From: Burkholderiales bacterium PBB6
Lineage (GTDB): Bacteria; Pseudomonadota; Gammaproteobacteria; Burkholderiales; Burkholderiaceae_C
DNA length: 64,000 nucleotides
Assembly: GCA_002255925.1 (NCBI GenBank)
Contig: NKIH01000003.1
Location: 186,001 to 250,000 of the forward strand
Direction: 5' to 3'
The translations under genes were made by a program, and so were the position numbers. The notes beneath the pieces were generated by a model that saw only the letters and a program-made list of their open reading frames with translations, did not search any database and was not told the origin of the DNA. Within the stretch, counting starts at the first letter, position 1. Every line of letters begins with the position of its first letter. This document shows positions 18,746 to 27,486 of this stretch, piece after piece.

Positions 18746-20026
18746 TCAGCTGGCGAACCACTTCGCCGGGCCGGTGACCAGCCACGGGAAGAACACCATC
18801 AGGAACATCACGGCGAACTGCGCGGCCATGAACGGCAGCACGCCGCGCGTGACTTCGTCCATCTTCATCTTGCCCACGCCCGCCACCACGTTGAGCACCG
18901 TGCCCACCGGCGGCGTGATCAGCCCGATCGCGTTGTTGATGATGAACAGCACGCCGAAGTACACCGGGTCGATGCCCGCGGCCTTGATCACCGGCATCAG
19001 CACTGGCGTCATGATCAGGATGGTCGGCGTCATGTCCATCGCCGTGCCCACGGCCATCACCAGCACCATGATGGCGATCAGCAGCAGCGTCTGGTTGCCC
19101 ATGAACGGCTCCAGCAGCGTGATCATCTTGCTCGGGATGTCCGCCACCGTGATCAGCCAGGCGCTGACCATGGCCGCGGCCACCAGGAACATGATCACGG
19201 CCGTCGTCTTGGCCGCACTCACGAACACCTCGCGCAGCTGGTGCAGGCTCATCTCGCGGTACACCAGCGTGGCCACCACCAGGGCGTACACCGCAGCCAC
19301 CACAGCCGCCTCGGTCGGCGTGAACACGCCCATCTTCAAGCCCACCACCACGATCACCGGCAGCACCAGCGCCCAGGTCGATTCCTTCAGCGCCGTCATG
19401 CGCTGGGCCACGCTGGCCTTCGGCGGCGGCGTGATGTTTTCCTTCTTCGCCACCCACCACCAGGCCAGCGCAATCGACAGGCCCATCAGCAGGCCTGGCA
19501 CGATGCCGGCCAGGAACAGCTTGCTGATCGACACGTTGGCGGCCACGCCGAACACCACGAAGCCAATCGACGGCGGGATGACCGGCGCGATGATGCCGGC
19601 CGAGGCGATCAGGCCGCCCGCGCGGGCCTTGTCATGGCCAGCCGCCACCATCATCGGCAGCAGCAGCGAGGCCAGCGCTGCGGTGTCAGCCACCGCCGAG
19701 CCCGAGAGTGCGGCCAGCAGGCACGCCGCCACGATGGCCACGAAGCCCAGGCCGCCGCGCTTGTGGCCGACCAGCGTGAGCGCCAGGTTGACGATGCGGC
19801 GGCTCAGGCCACCGACGTTCATGATCTCGCCAGCGAGCATGAAGAAAGGCACGGCCAGCAGCGGGAAGCTGTCGGCGCCGTTGACCACGTTCTGCGCCAG
19901 GATCTGGGCATCAAACAGGTCGAGGTGCCACATCAGCGCCACGCCTGAAAGCAGCAGCGAGTAGGCAATGGGCACACCCAGGGCCATCGCGGCCAGCAGG
20001 GAGCCCAGGAAAATGAATACGGTCAT
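18746..20026 (-). CDS. TRAP transporter large permease (DctM type)
   Basis: This 426-residue integral membrane protein has about twelve hydrophobic segments and is full length for DctM subunits. It drives sodium-coupled uptake of an organic acid bound by the periplasmic partner. Family stretches include AVPFFMLAGEIMNVGGLSRR, ALSGSAVADTAAL, IAPVIPPSIGFVVFG and the late NNAIGLITPPVGTVLNV. It is the last gene of the operon dehydrogenase-DctP-DctQ-DctM, 31 nt after the small permease. Substrate is inferred to be L-threonate or D-erythronate from the linked catabolic genes. Confidence 0.95.
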   Translation of the reverse strand: MTVFIFLGSLLAAMALGVPIAYSLLLSGVALMWHLDLFDAQILAQNVVNGADSFPLLAVPFFMLAGEIMNVGGLSRRIVNLALTLVGHKRGGLGFVAIVAACLLAALSGSAVADTAALASLLLPMMVAAGHDKARAGGLIASAGIIAPVIPPSIGFVVFGVAANVSISKLFLAGIVPGLLMGLSIALAWWWVAKKENITPPPKASVAQRMTALKESTWALVLPVIVVVGLKMGVFTPTEAAVVAAVYALVVATLVYREMSLHQLREVFVSAAKTTAVIMFLVAAAMVSAWLITVADIPSKMITLLEPFMGNQTLLLIAIMVLVMAVGTAMDMTPTILIMTPVLMPVIKAAGIDPVYFGVLFIINNAIGLITPPVGTVLNVVAGVGKMKMDEVTRGVLPFMAAQFAVMFLMVFFPWLVTGPAKWFAS

Positions 20027-20057
20027 GCGGTTGTCTCCGGCAGGGGCGCGGGGAAGG

Positions 20058-20618
20058 TCAGTGCTTCTTGAAGGTCTGGCTCTGGTTCAGGTGCAGCTCG
20101 TCGATCTGCGCCAGGTCTTCCGACTCTTTCACCATCACCAGGTCGGCCTCGCTCAATTGGCCCGAGAGCGTGCGCCAGAAGTCGCCCACCAGCATCAACC
20201 CGGTCGACACCGCGAACACCACCCCGGCCGCGTAAAAAACAGCCACCGAAGCACCCGTCACCGGCGCCTGCACCTCCGCGTTGATCTGCATCTGCTGCCA
20301 TGAGCCGCTGAACAGCAGCCAGGTCACCCAGAGCATCAGGGCCTGGCCCACGCCGAGGCAGATGCGCTTGCCGAGCGGTCCGAGGCGGGAGGTCAGCATG
20401 TCCGAGCCAAGGTGGCTGCGCTCATGCACGGCCACCGCAGCGCCGAGGAAGGTGAGCCACACGAAGAACCAGCGCGCCAGCTCTTCCGACACGGTGATGC
20501 CGGAGTTGAAGGCATAGCGCATCAGCACATTGCCGAACACGAGCACCACCATCGACGCCAACAGCGCGATCAGCAGCCACTCGATCAGACGGCAGTAGCC
20601 GTCCAGCAGTTTTTTCAT
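20058..20618 (-). CDS. TRAP transporter small permease (DctQ type)
   Basis: This 186-residue protein has four hydrophobic segments, the standard DctQ topology, with EELARWFFVWLTFLGAAVAVHERSHLG as the most conserved part (given here as a region, residues about 40-70). It forms the membrane complex with the large permease encoded 31 nt downstream. The C-terminal 45 residues are polar and cytoplasmic. The gene starts 50 nt after the binding-protein gene. Confidence 0.93.
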   Translation of the reverse strand: MKKLLDGYCRLIEWLLIALLASMVVLVFGNVLMRYAFNSGITVSEELARWFFVWLTFLGAAVAVHERSHLGSDMLTSRLGPLGKRICLGVGQALMLWVTWLLFSGSWQQMQINAEVQAPVTGASVAVFYAAGVVFAVSTGLMLVGDFWRTLSGQLSEADLVMVKESEDLAQIDELHLNQSQTFKKH

Positions 20619-20668
20619 GGGTCAGTCTCCTCGGATTCAACCGGCCCCGCAGGGCCGGCTTGGCGCAC

Positions 20669-21685
20669 TCACTTGCCGGCGCGGATGCGGGCCAGCTCAG
20701 CCGTCAGCTCGGCGGCTGCAGCAGCGCCGAACTGGTTGGTGAACTTGTCGGTGACGGGCTTGAGCTTCTCGCCCATGCGTGCACGCTCGGCGTCGCTCAG
20801 CACGGTGACTTGCATGCCCTTGGCCTTGACCGACTCCAGCGCCTTGCGGTCGAACTCACGCATGATGGTGCGCTCGTAGGTCGTGGCTTCAGCGGCAGCG
20901 TCACGCACCAGCTTCTGCTCGACCGGCGAAAGCTTGTCCCAGAACTTCTTGCCCATGATCAGCGCCCAGGCGCTGTAGACGTGGCCGGAAATCACCGCGT
21001 GCTTGTTCACCTCGTAGAACTTCGAGGATTCGATGGTGGCGAACGGGTTTTCCTGGCCGTCGACAGCCTTCGATTCCAGGCCCGGGTAGACCTCGGGGAA
21101 CGGCATCGGCACGGCGTTTGCGCCCAGGGTGCTGAACAGGTCGATCATCAGCGGGTTCTGCAGCACGCGGATCTTCAGGCCGGCGAAGTCTTCGACCTTG
21201 TTGATCGGGTGGCGGCTGTTCGTCACGTGGCGGAAGCCGTTTTCCCAGATGCCCAGGCCGATCAGGCCGGTCTGCGGCAGGCGGTCAAGCAGCTTCTTGC
21301 CGAACGGGCCATCGAGCACCTTGTCGGCTTCAGCGCTGTTCTTGAACAGCAGCGGCAGGTTCAGCAAGCCGAATTCCTTCAGCGCGGGGTTGCCCACCAG
21401 CGTCGAGGCTTCGGGGATGGCCATTTCCTGCACACCGCCCTGCACGGCGGCCGTCATGCTGACGTCGTTGCCCAGCGTGCCGCCCGGGTAGATCTTGACC
21501 TTCAGCTTGCCGCCGCTCTTCTGGCCCAGCAGCTCACCGAACTTGGTCAGGGCAGCCACTTGCGGGTGGTCGCCGGCCAGCGTGGTGCCGATCTTGATGT
21601 TGCGTTCTTCGATGTCAGCAGCCATGCCGGCCGAGACAAAACAGGCCAATGCCACGGCAATGGTGGAGAAGCGGAAAGAGATCAT
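20669..21685 (-). CDS. TRAP transporter periplasmic substrate-binding protein (DctP type)
   Basis: This 338-residue protein starts with a signal peptide cleaved near residue 22 (SAGMAADIEE). The mature part is a DctP/SBP family binding protein. IKIGTTLAGDHPQ opens it, the region LKIRVLQNP carries the arginine that normally binds the substrate carboxylate, and VDGQENPFATIESSKFYEV follows. These features fit a carboxylated ligand. It lies 90 nt after the dehydrogenase gene in the same operon, which points to L-threonate or D-erythronate as ligand. That ligand is inferred. Confidence 0.93.
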   Translation of the reverse strand: MISFRFSTIAVALACFVSAGMAADIEERNIKIGTTLAGDHPQVAALTKFGELLGQKSGGKLKVKIYPGGTLGNDVSMTAAVQGGVQEMAIPEASTLVGNPALKEFGLLNLPLLFKNSAEADKVLDGPFGKKLLDRLPQTGLIGLGIWENGFRHVTNSRHPINKVEDFAGLKIRVLQNPLMIDLFSTLGANAVPMPFPEVYPGLESKAVDGQENPFATIESSKFYEVNKHAVISGHVYSAWALIMGKKFWDKLSPVEQKLVRDAAAEATTYERTIMREFDRKALESVKAKGMQVTVLSDAERARMGEKLKPVTDKFTNQFGAAAAAELTAELARIRAGK

Positions 21686-21775
21686 GAGAGCACTCCAGGA
21701 AACCCACGGACGGGGTGAGGGAAGCCACCTTGCGGCGGCACTTGTTGGGGGGCGAGGGACGAAGGACGCGGCCGA

Positions 21776-22666
21776 TCAGGCGGCCGGTTTGGGCAGCTCG
21801 ATGCCCGGGAAAATCTTGATGACGGCCGAGTCGTCTTCGCGGGCGAAGCCGGCCGTGGACGCCTGCATGAACATCTGGTGCGCGGTGCTGGCCAGCGGCA
21901 GCGGGAATTTGCTGGCGCGGGCGGTGTCGAGCACCAGGCCCAGGTCCTTCACGAAGATGTCGACGGCCGACAGCGGCGTGTAGTCGGCCTTCAGCACGTG
22001 GGCCATGCGGTTCTCGAACATCCAGCTGTTGCCGGCGCTGTGGGTGATGACCTCGTAAAGCGCGGCGGCATCCACGCCCTCACGCAGACCCAGCGCCATG
22101 GCCTCGGCAGCGGCGGCGATGTGCACACCGGCCAGCAGCTGGTTGATGATCTTGACCTTGCTGCCGTTGCCAGCCGTGGCACCCAGGCGATAGACCTTGG
22201 CGGCCATGGCTTCGAGCAGGCCTTCGCAGGCGGCATAGGCGGTGGGCTTGCCGGCGGTCATCATCGTCATCTCGCCCGACGCGGCCTTGGCGGCGCCGCC
22301 CGAGATAGGTGCGTCGATGTAGTGCAAACCGAGTGCCTCCAGGCGCCCTTCGAGCGCGATGGACCAGTTCGGATCGACCGTGGAGCACATGATGAACACG
22401 CTGCCCGCATGCATGGCCGCCGCAGCGCCGTTGTCGCCGAACAGCACGGCCTCGGTCTGCTGGGCATTCACCACCACGCTGACGATGGCGCTGCACTGGC
22501 GGGCCAGCTCTGCCGGGTTGGCGCAGGCCACGCCGCCGTCACGGGCGAAGGCCTCGGCCGCGCCCGGACGGGCGTCGCACACGAACACCTCATGTCCGGC
22601 GCGCCGCAGCGAGCCCGCCATGCCCGAGCCCATGGCCCCGAGGCCGATGACGCCAACCTTGCTCAT
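21776..22666 (-). CDS. ltnD: L-threonate dehydrogenase (LtnD-like)
   Basis: This 296-residue beta-hydroxyacid dehydrogenase has the N-terminal Rossmann motif VGVIGLGAMGSGMA. The substrate motif DAPISGGAAKAASGEM is near residue 120, and the catalytic lysine is in GNGSKVKIINQLLAG. It should oxidise L-threonate, or the related four-carbon acid, at C2 to 2-oxo-tetronate with NAD+. The assignment rests on family form plus linkage to the kinase-decarboxylase-isomerase set at 24660-27433, which completes the known LtnD/OtnI/OtnK/OtnC route. ATG at 22666 has AGGAAGGA 6 nt upstream. Two near-palindromic operators lie 92-137 nt upstream. Confidence 0.88.
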   Translation of the reverse strand: MSKVGVIGLGAMGSGMAGSLRRAGHEVFVCDARPGAAEAFARDGGVACANPAELARQCSAIVSVVVNAQQTEAVLFGDNGAAAAMHAGSVFIMCSTVDPNWSIALEGRLEALGLHYIDAPISGGAAKAASGEMTMMTAGKPTAYAACEGLLEAMAAKVYRLGATAGNGSKVKIINQLLAGVHIAAAAEAMALGLREGVDAAALYEVITHSAGNSWMFENRMAHVLKADYTPLSAVDIFVKDLGLVLDTARASKFPLPLASTAHQMFMQASTAGFAREDDSAVIKIFPGIELPKPAA

Positions 22667-22757
22667 TCGAATTCCTTCCTGTTTTTCACCTGAGGGCTGC
22701 AGTGCAGCCGGGCGCAAACACGATCCGGCAGGGATCTGGCCGCGCCGAAGACGCGGT

Positions 22758-22771
22758 TGTTTGCGCTAACA
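22758..22771. promoter_or_regulatory. LacI-type operator A of the dehydrogenase/TRAP promoter
   Basis: TGTTTGCGCTAACA is a 14-bp palindrome with six of seven base pairs symmetric and a central GC step, typical of LacI/GalR-family sites. It pairs with operator B, centre-to-centre 32 bp away, and matches the sites at 24590-24638 beside the LacI-family gene. Confidence 0.8.
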
Positions 22772-22789
22772 ACGCCATTGTTGGCGAAT

Positions 22790-22803
22790 TGTTAGCGCAA
22801 TCA
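22790..22803. promoter_or_regulatory. LacI-type operator B of the dehydrogenase/TRAP promoter
   Basis: TGTTAGCGCAATCA shares the half site TGTTAGCGCA with the other three operators. Its left half is perfect and its right half degenerate. It lies about three helical turns from operator A, so two repressor dimers could bind the same DNA face. Confidence 0.78.
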
Positions 22804-23011
22804 ATCCGGTGCTTTCCCTGATGTGGGTGCTACGGATGGCGGGGGTACCCAGGGCTGGCGCCGCGGTGTTTGCGGCGCGGTTTTGTCGGTTTTTGGCGCG
22901 GTTTCAGCTGTGTGGGGGCCGGCTTGTGGGGCTGTTCAGGCCGTGTCCTGCCTTGGCCTTGAACGGGGTTGCGGCATCCCGAAGGCCGCCGCCGCCGCCC
23001 GGCAACCGGCG

Positions 23012-23017
23012 TAGCAT
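23012..23017 (+). promoter_or_regulatory. -10-like hexamer upstream of the VOC gene
   Basis: TAGCAT lies within the same decamer CGTAGCATCC found upstream of mgsA and of the flavin monooxygenase gene. Here it is 33 nt before the ATG at 23051, so a short untranslated leader would result. Confidence 0.35.
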
Positions 23018-23050
23018 CCGCAGCCATCATCAACATCCAAGCGCATCGCC

Positions 23051-23440
23051 ATGCTGAACCACGTCATGCTGGGCTCGAACGACATCGAGCGATCCAAGGC
23101 TTTCTACGACGCCGTGCTCGGCGTGCTCGGCGCCGGTGAGCCGATCCGCAACGTGGCCGCCAGCGGCCACGTGCGCCTGTTCTACCGCCACAACGGCAGC
23201 ACCTTCGGCCTGAGCGAGCCGATCAACAACGAGCCCGCCACCTCCGCGAACGGCGCCACCATCGGGTTCAAGTGCGACTCGGCCGAGCAGGTCAAGGCCT
23301 TCCACGATGTGGCCGTGGCGCACGGCGGCGTGTCGATCGAAGACCCTCCGGGCCTGCGCGCCGGGGCGATGGGTGCACTGCACCTGGCCTACGTGCGAGA
23401 CCCGGACGGCAACAAGCTCTGCGCGATCTTCCGCGTCTGA
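23051..23440 (+). CDS. VOC (glyoxalase/bleomycin-resistance) family protein
   Basis: This 129-residue protein has the vicinal-oxygen-chelate fold. MLNHVMLGSNDIERSKAFYDAVL opens the first beta-alpha-beta repeat (given as residues 1-23), and AYVRDPDGNKLCAIF closes the second. The metal-ligand positions include His4 and the glutamate or equivalent in the later strands, so a metal-dependent lyase or dioxygenase reaction is possible. The substrate cannot be told from sequence. It lies between the two halves of the tetronate regulon, but its own promoter carries no operator copy. Confidence 0.85.
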   Translation: MLNHVMLGSNDIERSKAFYDAVLGVLGAGEPIRNVAASGHVRLFYRHNGSTFGLSEPINNEPATSANGATIGFKCDSAEQVKAFHDVAVAHGGVSIEDPPGLRAGAMGALHLAYVRDPDGNKLCAIFRV

Positions 23441-23453
23441 AAAAGCCTCAGCC

Positions 23454-24488
23454 TCAGGCCGTCTGGCCCGTCACGAACTCGTAGCCCATGTCATCGCGCG
23501 ACTGCGGCTGCTTGCCCTGCAGCCGCGCGAGTATGTGATCGGCCGCGCGCTCACCGATCTCGAACCGCGGTGAGCGGATGGTGGTGAGGCGCTTGGGCAC
23601 GGCCTCACCAATCTGCAGGCCGTTGAAGCCCGCCAGCGCCAGCCTTCCCGGCACGTCGATACCGGCGGCGATGCAGTGCATCAGGCCGCCCACGGCCATG
23701 TCGTCGTTCGAGAAGTACACGGCGTCCAGGTCGGGGTGCTGTTCCAGCAGCGCGGCCAGGCCGGTGCGGCCCAGCAACAGCGACGACGGCTCGTCGGCCG
23801 AGTGCTGGCCTTGCAGCGCCAGGCCATGCTCGGCCAGCGCTTCGTTGAAGCCTTGCAGCCGCTTGGCTGCGCGCAGGTCGCGGTCGAGGTGGCCGCCTAC
23901 ATAACCGATGCGCCGGCGCCCGCTGCGGGCCAGGAAGTGGCCCATGTCGCGCCCGGCCTGCAGGTTCGAGAAGCCCACGGCCATGTCGATGGGGTCACCG
24001 TCCATGTCCATCACTTCCACCACCGGGCTGCGCGCTTCGCGCAGCATCTGGCGGGCGCGCGGCGTGTGCTCCAGCCCCGCCACGATCCAGCCCGATGGCC
24101 GCCAAGACTGCATGGCCTCGATCAGCTGCTCTTCCTTCTGCTGGTCGTAGTCACTCACGCCGATCACCGCCTGGTAACCCGCCGCCTCGAAACGCTGGTT
24201 GGCGCCGCGCAGCACCTCGGGGAACACGATGTTGCTGAGCGAGGGCACGATGACGACCATCAGGCGCGTCTTTGCCGTGGCCAGCGCACCGGCCAGCCGA
24301 TTGGGCACGTAGCCCAGCTGCGCGATGGCGGCCTGCACCTTGCTGCGGGTTTGCTCAGACACATTGGCATGGGCGTGCAGCACGCGCGACACGGTCATGC
24401 TGCTGACGCCCGCCAGCTGCGCCACCTCCTGCAGCGTCACGCCGCCGCCAACATCGCTCAATTCCTGGGTCGGGTCGTTCTGGTTCAT
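23454..24488 (-). CDS. LacI-family transcriptional regulator of the tetronate regulon
   Basis: This 344-residue regulator has an N-terminal helix-turn-helix (VTLQEVAQLAGVSSMTVSRVL, about residues 17-37; the key recognition residues are SSMTVSR). A periplasmic-binding-protein-like effector domain of about 275 residues follows. It sits between the two catabolic operons. Matching operator pairs lie in its own divergent promoter region with the kinase gene and upstream of the dehydrogenase/TRAP operon. This makes it the obvious local repressor, with a threonate-derived metabolite as likely inducer. The effector and target assignment are inferred. Confidence 0.92.
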   Translation of the reverse strand: MNQNDPTQELSDVGGGVTLQEVAQLAGVSSMTVSRVLHAHANVSEQTRSKVQAAIAQLGYVPNRLAGALATAKTRLMVVIVPSLSNIVFPEVLRGANQRFEAAGYQAVIGVSDYDQQKEEQLIEAMQSWRPSGWIVAGLEHTPRARQMLREARSPVVEVMDMDGDPIDMAVGFSNLQAGRDMGHFLARSGRRRIGYVGGHLDRDLRAAKRLQGFNEALAEHGLALQGQHSADEPSSLLLGRTGLAALLEQHPDLDAVYFSNDDMAVGGLMHCIAAGIDVPGRLALAGFNGLQIGEAVPKRLTTIRSPRFEIGERAADHILARLQGKQPQSRDDMGYEFVTGQTA

Positions 24489-24589
24489 CGTTGGCTGGGA
24501 AGGCAGACGCCGCAGAGGGCTGCGGCCAAGGAGCGAGCATAGCCGCCCCGGCGGGCTGTCATGGGGCGCAGCCCGGGTTTACACGAGTC

Positions 24590-24603
24590 TGGTTGCGCTA
24601 ACA
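24590..24603. promoter_or_regulatory. LacI-type operator C between regulator and kinase
   Basis: TGGTTGCGCTAACA carries the same TGCGCTAACA half as operator A. The 13-bp block TTGCGCTAACAAT at 24593-24605 is the exact reverse complement of ATTGTTAGCGCAA at 24623-24635, making a large inverted repeat of two operators. Confidence 0.8.
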
Positions 24604-24624
24604 ATGATCGCACAATGGCACAAT

Positions 24625-24638
24625 TGTTAGCGCAAACA
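24625..24638. promoter_or_regulatory. LacI-type operator D upstream of the kinase operon
   Basis: TGTTAGCGCAAACA is symmetric in six of seven pairs. It ends 21 nt before the kinase ATG and overlaps the likely transcription start region, so binding should block the kinase operon. Its centre is 35 bp from operator C. Confidence 0.82.
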
Positions 24639-24659
24639 TTTGACCCGGAGAGCTCGCTC

Positions 24660-25946
24660 ATGTCCCGTCCCCTGCTCGGCTGCATCGCCGACGACTTCAC
24701 CGGCGCCACCGACCTGGCCAACAACCTCGTGCGCAACGGCATGCGCACGGTGCAAACCATCGGCGTGCCCACCGAGCCGCTGAACACCGATGCCGACGCC
24801 GTGGTGGTGGCCCTCAAGTCACGCACCGTGCCGGCGCAAGAGGCCATCGCCCAGTCGCTGGAGGCCTTGCGCTGGCTGCAGGCTCAGGGCGTGCAGCAGA
24901 TCTATTTCAAGTACTGCTCCACCTTCGACAGCACCGCCGAGGGCAACATCGGCCCGGTGACTGACGCGTTGATGGACGCCCTGGGCACCAGCTTCACCAT
25001 CGCCACCCCGGCCTTCCCGGACAACAAGCGCACCGTCTTCAAGGGCTACCTGTTTGCCGGTGACGTGCTGCTGAACGAAAGCGGCATGCAGCACCACCCG
25101 CTCACGCCGATGACCGACCCGAATCTGGTGCGGGTGCTGCAAGCGCAAACCCGTCGCAAGGTGGGCTTGATTGACCACACCGTGGTGGCCCGGGGCGAAG
25201 CCGCCATCCTCGAACGCATCGAGGCGCTGAAAGCCGACGGCGTGGGCATGGCCATCGTCGACGCCGTCAGCAATGACGACCTGATGCGCATGGCCCCAGC
25301 CTTGAAAGGCCTGCCGCTGCTCACCGCCGGCTCCGGCGTGGCCATCGGCCTGCCAGGCAACTTCGGGCTCGCGCCGTCCTCACAAACCTCGGCGCTGCCG
25401 GCCGCCCAAGGCCTGCGCGCCATCGTGTCGGGCAGTTGCTCGGTGGCCACCAACGCCCAGGTGGCGCATTTCATCGCCCAGGGCGGGCAGGCGCTGGCGA
25501 TTGACCCGCTGCGCATCGCCAGCGGTGATGACGTGGTGGCCGAAGCACTGAGCTGGGCCACCGCGCGCCTGGCAGCCGGGCCGGTGCTGGTGTATTCCAC
25601 CGCCGAGCCCTCAGCTGTGCAAGCCATCCAGGGCCGCCTCGGCGTGGCCGCCGCGGGCGCGATGGTGGAGCACACCATCGCCCAGATCGCACGCGGCCTG
25701 GTCGAGCGCGGCGTGCGCCAGCTGGTGGTGGCAGGCGGCGAAACGTCGGGCGCCTGCGTGCAGGCACTGGGCCTGGCGCAGCTGCGCATCGGCGCGCAGA
25801 TCGACCCGGGCGTGCCTTGGTGCCACGGCCAGTCGGCGCTGGCGCCGGAAGGGCTGCACATCACGCTGAAGTCGGGCAACTTCGGCACGACGGACTTTTT
25901 CACCAAGGCATTCACCCAGATGTCCACAACGCAGGTGCCCGCATGA
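24660..25946 (+). CDS. otnK: 3-oxo-tetronate kinase (DUF1537/four-carbon acid sugar kinase)
   Basis: This 428-residue kinase phosphorylates 3-oxo-tetronate at O4 with ATP, the second committed step of threonate/erythronate breakdown. The N-terminal domain opens with LGCIADDFTGATDLANNL, whose aspartates bind the sugar acid. The C-terminal nucleotide-binding domain holds VSGSCSVATNAQV and VAGGETSGACVQALG. ATG at 24660 has GGAG 9 nt upstream. The stop overlaps the next ATG by four bases (ATGA), showing translational coupling with the decarboxylase. Confidence 0.93.
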   Translation: MSRPLLGCIADDFTGATDLANNLVRNGMRTVQTIGVPTEPLNTDADAVVVALKSRTVPAQEAIAQSLEALRWLQAQGVQQIYFKYCSTFDSTAEGNIGPVTDALMDALGTSFTIATPAFPDNKRTVFKGYLFAGDVLLNESGMQHHPLTPMTDPNLVRVLQAQTRRKVGLIDHTVVARGEAAILERIEALKADGVGMAIVDAVSNDDLMRMAPALKGLPLLTAGSGVAIGLPGNFGLAPSSQTSALPAAQGLRAIVSGSCSVATNAQVAHFIAQGGQALAIDPLRIASGDDVVAEALSWATARLAAGPVLVYSTAEPSAVQAIQGRLGVAAAGAMVEHTIAQIARGLVERGVRQLVVAGGETSGACVQALGLAQLRIGAQIDPGVPWCHGQSALAPEGLHITLKSGNFGTTDFFTKAFTQMSTTQVPA

Positions 25947-26596
25947 ACCACGCCGACCTGCGCGAAGAAATCTGCCGCGTCGGTGCCTCGCTCTATCAGC
26001 GCGGCTATGTGCATGCCAGCGCCGGCAACATCAGCGTGCGGCTGCCCGGCGGCGGTTTTCTCATCACCCCGACCGACGCCTGCCTCGGCACGCTGGAGCC
26101 CGCCCGCCTGGCCGAGGTGAACGAGGCGGGTGAGCAACTCAGTGGTGACCGCGCCTCCAAGACGCTGACCCTGCACCGGCGCATCTACGCCGCAGAGCCT
26201 GAAGCCGGCTGCGTCATCCACACCCATGCCACCCACCTGGTGGCGCTGAGCCTGCAGGCCGAGGGCCCGCTCGACGACCTGCTGCCGCCCATCACCCCGT
26301 ACTTCGTGATGAAGGTGGGCCACGTGCCCCTGCTGCCCTACCACCGGCCGGGTGGCCCCGCCGTGGCCGATCTGGTGGCCCAGGCCATCAGCCGGGCGCA
26401 GGCGGCCGGCACACCGCTGCGCGCCGTGATGCTGGCGCGGCTCGGCCCGAACGTATGGCACCGCAGCCCGGCTGAGGCCAGCGCAGTGCTGGAAGAGCTG
26501 GAAGAAACCGCCCGCCTCTGGCTGATGACCCGGGCCGCCCCGCTGCCCGAAGCCGCCATTGCAGAATTGCGTGACACCTTCGGCGCCCGCTGGTGA
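25943..26596 (+). CDS. otnC: 3-oxo-tetronate 4-phosphate decarboxylase (class II aldolase fold)
   Basis: This 217-residue class II aldolase/adducin-fold enzyme should decarboxylate 3-oxo-tetronate 4-phosphate to dihydroxyacetone phosphate and CO2. SAGNISVRLPGGGFLITPT carries the phosphate-binding site near residue 25. The zinc histidines lie in VIHTHATHLVAL, with a later His in the region of KVGHVPLLPYHRPGG. It starts inside the kinase stop codon (ATGA). With the kinase and isomerase it forms a compact operon that delivers DHAP to glycolysis. Confidence 0.92.
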   Translation: MNHADLREEICRVGASLYQRGYVHASAGNISVRLPGGGFLITPTDACLGTLEPARLAEVNEAGEQLSGDRASKTLTLHRRIYAAEPEAGCVIHTHATHLVALSLQAEGPLDDLLPPITPYFVMKVGHVPLLPYHRPGGPAVADLVAQAISRAQAAGTPLRAVMLARLGPNVWHRSPAEASAVLEELEETARLWLMTRAAPLPEAAIAELRDTFGARW

Positions 26597-26626
26597 ACGC
26601 CTCCAACCCCTGACGAGAAAACCGCC

Positions 26627-27433
26627 ATGCCCCGTTTCGCCGCCAACCTGAGCATGCTCTACAACGAGCATGCCTTTCTTGATCGCTTCGCCGCCGCTGC
26701 GGCCGATGGCTTCAAGGCCGTTGAATATTTGTTCCCCTACGCGTTTGAAGCCGCGGACATCGCCGCGCGTCTGCAAGGCAATGGCTTGCAGCAGGTGCTG
26801 TTCAACGCGCCCCCGGGTGACTGGGACGCCGGCGAGCGCGGGCTGGCTTGCCTGCCGGGCCGCGAGGCCGAGTTCCGCGCCGGCTTTGCGCAGGCGCTGG
26901 CCTATGCCGACGCGCTGCAATGCCCGCGCCTCCATGTGATGGCCGGCCTGGCCCCCGCAGGCGTTGAGCGCGCGGCGCTGCAAGCCACCTACGAGGCCAA
27001 CCTGGCCTGGGCCGCCGAAGCCGCCCAGGACGCCGACCGCCAAGTGCTGATCGAGCCGATCAACACCCGCGACATTCCCGGCTTCTTCCTGAACCGCCAA
27101 GATGAGGCGCACCGCATCGTGATGGCCATCGGCGCACCGAACCTGAAGGTGCAGATGGACCTGTACCACTGCCAGATCGTCGAAGGTGATGTGGCCATGA
27201 AGCTGCGCCAGTACCTGCCCACCGGCCGCGTCGCCCACCTGCAGATTGCCGGTGTGCCGCAGCGCCACGAGCCCGACATGGGCGAGTTGCACCACCCTTA
27301 CCTGTTCCAGGTGATCGATGAGCTGACCGCCGCCGGCCAGTGGGACGGCTGGGTGGGCTGCGAATACCGCCCGGCGCGGGGCGCAGTGCCCGGTGGCACG
27401 AGCGACGGACTGGGCTGGATGAAGGGCCTGTGA
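26627..27433 (+). CDS. otnI: 2-oxo-tetronate isomerase (Hyi-like TIM barrel)
   Basis: This 268-residue xylose-isomerase-like TIM-barrel protein belongs to the hydroxypyruvate isomerase/OtnI family. It starts [20 protein letters not shown]. Metal and substrate residues are in [16 protein letters not shown] and [14 protein letters not shown], and the C-terminal [10 protein letters not shown] is typical of OtnI. It converts the 2-oxo-tetronate made by the dehydrogenase into 3-oxo-tetronate for the kinase. It is the last gene of the operon, 30 nt after the decarboxylase. Confidence 0.93.
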   Translation: MPRFAANLSMLYNEHAFLDRFAAAAADGFKAVEYLFPYAFEAADIAARLQGNGLQQVLFNAPPGDWDAGERGLACLPGREAEFRAGFAQALAYADALQCPRLHVMAGLAPAGVERAALQATYEANLAWAAEAAQDADRQVLIEPINTRDIPGFFLNRQDEAHRIVMAIGAPNLKVQMDLYHCQIVEGDVAMKLRQYLPTGRVAHLQIAGVPQRHEPDMGELHHPYLFQVIDELTAAGQWDGWVGCEYRPARGAVPGGTSDGLGWMKGL

Positions 27434-27486
27434 GGCCTTCAGCCGGCCGCTGACAACTCAGTGCCTGGCGCTACTTGGTCACCCGT

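Larger units (their letters stand above)
22667..23050. other. Intergenic region with divergent promoters
   Basis: These 384 bases separate the minus-strand dehydrogenase gene from the plus-strand VOC gene. The first half holds the two LacI-type operators (22758-22803). The stretch 22840-22980 is rich in G and T runs and encodes nothing convincing; an open frame at 22809-23057 has unusual composition and no ribosome binding site. A -10-like TAGCAT at 23012-23017 precedes the VOC gene. Confidence 0.6.

Noticed and set aside
22809-23057. 82-codon frame in the region before the VOC gene
   Set aside because: It has atypical composition, a proline run and no ribosome binding site, and it overlaps the VOC start.
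25046-27295. Minus-strand frame of 749 codons
   Set aside because: It is antisense to three well-supported catabolic genes and has no family features.
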